The notes beneath the pieces are model-generated. The model had not been told where the DNA came from and ran no database searches. It was given only the letters and a program-made list of their open reading frames with translations. A stretch of 8,854 bases of DNA from JAVXAG01 sp036660615 (GTDB taxonomy: Bacteria; Bacillota; Clostridia; Peptostreptococcales; Anaerovoracaceae): positions 1 to 8,854 of the forward strand of contig JAVXAG010000077.1 of the NCBI GenBank assembly GCA_036660615.1, given 5' to 3'. The position numbers and the translations under genes were made by a program. Of the stretch, positions 5,992-8,854 are shown piece by piece (within the stretch, counting starts at the first letter, position 1; each line of letters opens with the position of its first letter).

Positions 5992-7182
5992 CTATTCTAT
6001 GCTCACTTTTACCAAGTTAGGATTAAAAGTCATTTTGCTATAATTTTTATTACATTCTCCTATAATGCCTACTCTGTGAGGCCCTTGCCCCAAATTAGAA
6101 ACATCAATTGATAGAAGAATATCTTCTTTTGCTATACTGTTAATATCCGATTCTTTTCCTACGATAGTTACCTTAATTTCATTAGTATTGATCGTCACCG
6201 TACTATCTTGCTCTTCGCCTACTATATTTATTTCTCCATTATCAAATTGGAAAGTCTTTGTGATGTATCCCTTTGCAGTTATTTTTACTGCTAGATTACC
6301 CGAACCCTCTGCCACTGCTATTCCGTCAGGCAAAATTGGTACTATTGGCAATATTGCATCTGCTACAACTTGGGATGCATCTATAGGCTCTGCAGTTATT
6401 TTATCTACATTTGCTAAATCTTTTTCCGAGCCTTTTATTATTATAACTTTTGGCACAGCTACAGTTCTCTCTATATCCCCACTGTCCATATTTATTACTG
6501 GCACATCAAGTGGAACAGTCTTGGTATTATTTAGTACTGCCGAAACTGACACTATTGTTGAACTTAATCTAACATTCTCAACTATTTCACCGTCTTTTTC
6601 CACTGCAACGGGTATTGTCTTAAATGTCTTTAAGTTTGTTCCTACTTTTTCTGCTTTGATTGGTGCACTAACATATGCAACTTTATTTACTAGGGTTTTG
6701 GCCCCTGTAACTACTATCTTTTTCTTATCGACTTCCACAGTAGTGGGTTCTTCCTCTTCTGGATGTGTACCCTCATAGCGGACTTTTACATCTTTTTCCT
6801 GTGAAACACGTTCCTCAACTACTACTGAAACTTTGCTTATGCTTTTGCTGTCAATTTCCACTTTTTCTGGGACTCTAACCATTATCTTAAGTTGATTATC
6901 CCCGATTTCTGCTTCTGCTAAGTCAACTACTGCCGAAACATCTCCTGTTTCAAGTTGAGATACTCTTGACCTCTGCCCTGATACAGTAATGCTAATGGCT
7001 GTGTCACTTGCCTCTAAAATAGCAAGCCCTTGATCATCTAACATCGTTTCATTGACAAATACAATTGGAATATCCTTTATTGTTTCTGTAGTTGCTGGAT
7101 TTATTTCCCCAAGAACATATGCCCAAAGGCCAATGGCTATTACTAGGGAGATAATCATGTTAACTTTCTTGTTATTTAACAT
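5992..7182 (-). CDS. cdaR: CdaA regulatory protein CdaR (YbbR repeats)
   Basis: The 396-residue product has one N-terminal membrane helix at about 8-24 (MIISLVIAIGLWAYVLG). It is followed by an extracytoplasmic region made of beta-rich YbbR repeats, about four at roughly 30-115, 115-200, 205-295 and 310-395. Repeat hallmarks are strand pairs such as ITVSGQRSRVSQL, VVTGAKTLVNKVAYV, IIKGSEKDLANVDKI and VTIVGKESDINSI, each near the end of a repeat. YbbR proteins bind CdaA and modulate its diadenylate cyclase activity from outside the membrane. The start codon lies inside the 3' end of cdaA (11-nt overlap, bases 7172-7182) and is preceded by GGGGGAGGAG about 5 nt upstream, so translation is probably coupled. 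The length is between the Bacillus protein (about 480) and shorter YbbR proteins, in keeping with the usual variation in this family. Confidence 0.95.
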   Translation of the reverse strand: MLNNKKVNMIISLVIAIGLWAYVLGEINPATTETIKDIPIVFVNETMLDDQGLAILEASDTAISITVSGQRSRVSQLETGDVSAVVDLAEAEIGDNQLKIMVRVPEKVEIDSKSISKVSVVVEERVSQEKDVKVRYEGTHPEEEEPTTVEVDKKKIVVTGAKTLVNKVAYVSAPIKAEKVGTNLKTFKTIPVAVEKDGEIVENVRLSSTIVSVSAVLNNTKTVPLDVPVINMDSGDIERTVAVPKVIIIKGSEKDLANVDKITAEPIDASQVVADAILPIVPILPDGIAVAEGSGNLAVKITAKGYITKTFQFDNGEINIVGEEQDSTVTINTNEIKVTIVGKESDINSIAKEDILLSIDVSNLGQGPHRVGIIGECNKNYSKMTFNPNLVKVSIE

Positions 7183-8017
7183 CTGGTCTCCTCCCCCATT
7201 TTTTTGTTATTTTCTTTAAAACAAAATCATTTTCGTCATCGTTGGCAATGTAAATATTAAGAAGTGTCTTTTCCACAGTCTTTATATCTAAAAATCTAGT
7301 TAACTTACCTTCAACTGCCATAGATATTATCCCAGTTTCTTCACTGACTATAATTGCAATTGCATCTGATGCTTCTGTAATTCCGATTCCTGCTCTATGT
7401 CTAGTTCCTAAATCTTTGTTTAGTTCCTTATTCTCTGTTAATGGTAACACACATCCCGCAGCAAATATCTTATCTCCCCTGACGATAACTGCTCCATCGT
7501 GAAGTGGTGCTCCCTCGTAAAATATGTTTCCAATTAGTTCGGCGCTAATATCTGCATTGATATGAGTACCAGTTTCTGCTATGTCCGCAAGTGCTATTTC
7601 ACCCTCCAAAATAATTAATGCTCCTGTTTTGGAAGCAGAAAAAGAATCCACTGCCTTGACGAACTCGTCTGTAATGAGTTTTGCCTTCTCCTTGTCAAAC
7701 TGCCCAAATGGCGCTTTAACAATTTTGCTTCTGCCTACATACTCAAGTGCTCTTCTAAGTTCTGGTTGAAATACTACAACAAGTGCAATAACTCCCAGTG
7801 TCATGGTTTCTTTTAGAATCCAATGAATAGTGTATAGGTTGACTAAATCAGAAACAAAGAATGCTATGACCAAAACTAGCAATCCCTTTACTAGTTGTTG
7901 CGCCCTAGTTTCTCTAATAAACCCGATTAATTTGTAAATGACAAATGACACAATTAGTATGTCCAAAACATCTGTTATTCCAATACCTGAAATAAGATTA
8001 TCAAAAAAAATTCTCAT
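7172..8017 (-). CDS. cdaA: Membrane diadenylate cyclase CdaA (c-di-AMP synthase)
   Basis: CdaA condenses two ATP to cyclic di-AMP, the second messenger for potassium, osmolyte and wall homeostasis. The 281-residue protein has three N-terminal hydrophobic segments at about 13-33, 43-59 and 70-84, then the cytoplasmic DAC domain from about 95 to 260. The catalytic signatures are complete: DGA at 174-176 in PLHDGAVIVR and RHR at 206-208 in GTRHRAGIGITEASDA, followed by VSEETG at 224-229. The start is the ATG at 8017, with AAGGGGA about 7 nt upstream. It is the first gene after a strong promoter at 8047-8075. It overlaps cdaR by 11 nt and so heads the conserved cdaA-cdaR-glmM unit. No ydaO-type c-di-AMP riboswitch fits in the short leader of about 20 nt. 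Confidence 0.97.
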   Translation of the reverse strand: MRIFFDNLISGIGITDVLDILIVSFVIYKLIGFIRETRAQQLVKGLLVLVIAFFVSDLVNLYTIHWILKETMTLGVIALVVVFQPELRRALEYVGRSKIVKAPFGQFDKEKAKLITDEFVKAVDSFSASKTGALIILEGEIALADIAETGTHINADISAELIGNIFYEGAPLHDGAVIVRGDKIFAAGCVLPLTENKELNKDLGTRHRAGIGITEASDAIAIIVSEETGIISMAVEGKLTRFLDIKTVEKTLLNIYIANDDENDFVLKKITKKWGRRPDVK

Positions 8018-8046
8018 ATATTTTTCCCCTTATTGTTACTACCCTA

Positions 8047-8075
8047 ATTCTACCTAATATCGCCGACTTTTTCAA
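8047..8075 (-). promoter_or_regulatory. Sigma-A promoter of the cdaA operon
   Basis: On the minus strand, TTGAAA (8075-8070) and TAGAAT (8052-8047) are separated by exactly 17 nt. Each box matches the vegetative consensus at 5 of 6 bases. The predicted start near 8040 gives a leader of about 20 nt. The promoter sits immediately downstream of the hpf terminator, so the operon is insulated from hpf transcription. Confidence 0.85.
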
Positions 8076-8087
8076 TAGGTATGCAAC

Positions 8088-8115
8088 AAAAAAGTGGCAA
8101 GTTTTCCTTGCCACT
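8088..8115 (-). terminator. Intrinsic terminator of hpf
   Basis: A perfect 9-bp stem (AGTGGCAAG/CTTGCCACT, arms 8093-8101 and 8107-8115) with a 5-nt loop is followed on the minus strand by six T residues. It starts 16 nt after the hpf stop codon. On the plus strand the stem is followed, three bases later, by eight T residues (8119-8126), so it may work in both directions. Confidence 0.93.
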
Positions 8116-8130
8116 CTGTTTTTTTTATGT

Positions 8131-8658
8131 TTAGTATGTTGTTTGTAGAATTCCGTATCCATTATCGTTCCTTTTATAAACAACATTGACGCTATCCTCA
8201 TCCATATCTAAGAAAACGTAAAAGTTATGTTGTAGCATCTCCATCTGTAATATTGCCTCATCGATGGTCATTGGCAGTAGTTCAAATCTCTTTGTTTTCA
8301 AAACTTTTGTTTCTTGAACTTCCTCCTCAGACTCTGGCACATAATCAAACCTTACGGTTTTATTGTCATTGTATCTTTTTTGTAGTTTGCCCTTAAACCT
8401 TGACATTTGTCTGGACAATTTGTCTACTACTTTGTCAACTCCTTCATAGACGTCATTGACTAATTCTTCTGCTCTAAAAATTGTTCCTTTTGCATTAATT
8501 GTGGCCTCTACTTTATATCTGCCTCTCTCCTGTGCTAACATCACAGTAGCTTTAATGTCATCGGAAAAGTACTTCCCCAGTTTTTCAAATTTCTTGTCAA
8601 TTGTCTGTTCTAAGTGTTCACTAGCGTTAAAATTCTTTCCTGTAATAATTACCTTCAT
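8131..8658 (-). CDS. hpf: Long-form ribosome hibernation promoting factor
   Basis: HPF binds the 30S decoding region and pairs ribosomes into inactive 100S dimers in stationary phase or stress. At 175 residues this is the long form. The N-terminal S30AE domain (about 1-100) begins MKVIITGKNFNASEHLEQTI and contains the typical YKVEATINAKGTIFRAEE and DVYEGVDKVVDKLSRQ stretches. After a linker, the C-terminal dimerisation domain (about 119-174) starts at KTKRFELLPMTIDEAILQME and includes VFLDMDEDSVNVVYKRNDNGYG. This second domain lets the protein join two ribosomes without a separate RMF. The start follows a near-perfect AAGGAGGT about 7 nt upstream. The gene has its own promoter and terminator and appears to be transcribed alone. 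Confidence 0.96.
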   Translation of the reverse strand: MKVIITGKNFNASEHLEQTIDKKFEKLGKYFSDDIKATVMLAQERGRYKVEATINAKGTIFRAEELVNDVYEGVDKVVDKLSRQMSRFKGKLQKRYNDNKTVRFDYVPESEEEVQETKVLKTKRFELLPMTIDEAILQMEMLQHNFYVFLDMDEDSVNVVYKRNDNGYGILQTTY

Positions 8659-8678
8659 TTGATGACCTCCTTAATTGT

Positions 8679-8702
8679 TATTCAATTCCTGAGAATCGAA
8701 TA
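8679..8702 (-). promoter_or_regulatory. Stem-loop in the hpf 5' leader
   Basis: In minus-strand RNA, TATTCGATTC and GAATTGAATA pair over 10 bp with one G·U around a TCAG tetraloop. It begins about 10 nt after the predicted transcription start and ends about 6 nt before the ribosome binding site. It is too weak and lacks a T-tract, so it is not a terminator. It could adjust mRNA stability or ribosome access, or be an operator on the DNA, where 9 of 10 positions match. Confidence 0.45.
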
Positions 8703-8717
8703 TTTTTCCTTTTCTCT

Positions 8718-8726
8718 ATTATACCA
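8718..8726 (-). promoter_or_regulatory. Extended -10 promoter of hpf
   Basis: TGGTATAAT on the minus strand combines a perfect sigma-A -10 box (8723-8718) with the extended TG element. No good -35 hexamer lies 16-18 nt upstream, which is common for extended -10 promoters. The leader would be about 53 nt. I looked for a sigma-H pattern, known for hpf in Bacillus, and found no convincing one. Confidence 0.75.
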
Positions 8727-8740
8727 CAAGTTGTCTAAAC

Positions 8741-8763
8741 ATTCACACATATTTATGTTGAAT
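8741..8763. repeat. Inverted repeat at the -35 position of the hpf promoter
   Basis: ATTCA-c-ACAT and ATGT-TGAAT form a 9-bp inverted repeat with one unpaired base and a 4-nt centre. It covers the position where a -35 box would lie for the extended -10 promoter and reaches further upstream. It could be an activator or repressor site. The sequence is AT-rich and the case is weak. Confidence 0.3.
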
Positions 8764-8774
8764 TTGTGTTTTTT

Positions 8775-8854
8775 TTATTTTACATATCCTTCTGCTGCCT
8801 TAATTACTTCTTCTTCTGTCAATTCAAGCATTTCCGCAACTTCTGACACCGTCA
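8775..8854 (-). CDS. C-terminal end of an unidentified protein (partial)
   Basis: One minus-strand frame is open from the window edge to a TAA at 8777-8775. It gives 25 residues, TVSEVAEMLELTEEEVIKAA and then EGYVK. The pattern TVSEVAEMLELTEEEV looks like the first two helices of a helix-turn-helix, but this is too little to name a family. An internal ATG has no ribosome site, so I read this as the tail of a longer gene. No clear terminator separates it from hpf, whose own promoter lies about 50 nt further on. Confidence 0.6.
   Translation of the reverse strand, partial: TVSEVAEMLELTEEEVIKAAEGYVK

Noticed and set aside
6188..6778. A long plus-strand frame of 196 codons opposite cdaR
   Set aside because: It is the antisense shadow of a well-supported gene. 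The Ser/Thr/Ile-rich translation comes from the complementary codon pattern, and there is no ribosome site.
8018..8046. A c-di-AMP (ydaO) riboswitch before cdaA
   Set aside because: The predicted leader is about 20 nt, far too short for this class.
8001..8201. A 66-codon minus-strand reading frame between hpf and cdaA
   Set aside because: It overlaps the 3' end of hpf, runs through the hpf terminator and the cdaA promoter, and its basic residue string has no family likeness.
1..8854. tRNA, rRNA, CRISPR array, insertion sequence, prophage or defence system
   Set aside because: No repeat-spacer pattern, transposase, terminal repeats or RNA gene signature was seen; genes run in a conserved housekeeping order.

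Overview
The window is low-GC DNA with Shine-Dalgarno sequences of the AGGAGG type, tight gene spacing and a GerMN-type lipoprotein. Together with the gene order cdaA-cdaR-glmM-glmS this points to a Bacillota, most likely a spore-forming member of the Clostridia (perhaps Lachnospirales; that level is inference). Every gene I can support lies on the minus strand, so transcription runs from high to low coordinates.

Layout in the direction of transcription. (1) 8854-8775: the last 25 codons of an unidentified gene. (2) 8763-8088: a single-gene unit with an extended -10 promoter, a 5' leader containing a 10-bp stem-loop, hpf (long-form ribosome hibernation factor) and a strong intrinsic terminator. 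(3) 8075-320: a long probable operon that starts at a near-consensus sigma-A promoter (TTGAAA-N17-TAGAAT). It holds cdaA (c-di-AMP synthase), cdaR (YbbR regulator), glmM, glmS, a GerMN-domain lipoprotein, ahcY (S-adenosylhomocysteine hydrolase) and a DUF436/YwlG-family protein. Gaps inside it are between -11 and +43 nt and I see no internal terminator. (4) 311-34: a 34-residue cysteine-tipped hydrophobic mini-protein, preceded by a sequence that fits a sporulation sigma-K promoter. It is followed by a small hairpin and then a 21-bp stem that is continuous only in minus-strand RNA. Bases 1-33 and 79-118 show nothing else I can name.

How the genes work together. CdaA makes c-di-AMP and is controlled by CdaR and, in the Bacillus/Listeria model, by GlmM. 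GlmS and GlmM catalyse two successive steps from fructose-6-phosphate to glucosamine-1-phosphate for peptidoglycan, so the first four genes tie turgor signalling to wall-precursor supply. The lipoprotein may act at the cell surface or spore envelope. AhcY removes S-adenosylhomocysteine and returns homocysteine to the methyl cycle. The DUF436 protein has no established role.

The core is a well-known system, not a new one. The least explained parts are the mini-protein with its possible sporulation promoter, the hairpin organisation at the 3' end, the inverted repeats around the hpf promoter, and the extension of the cda-glm cluster by three further genes.
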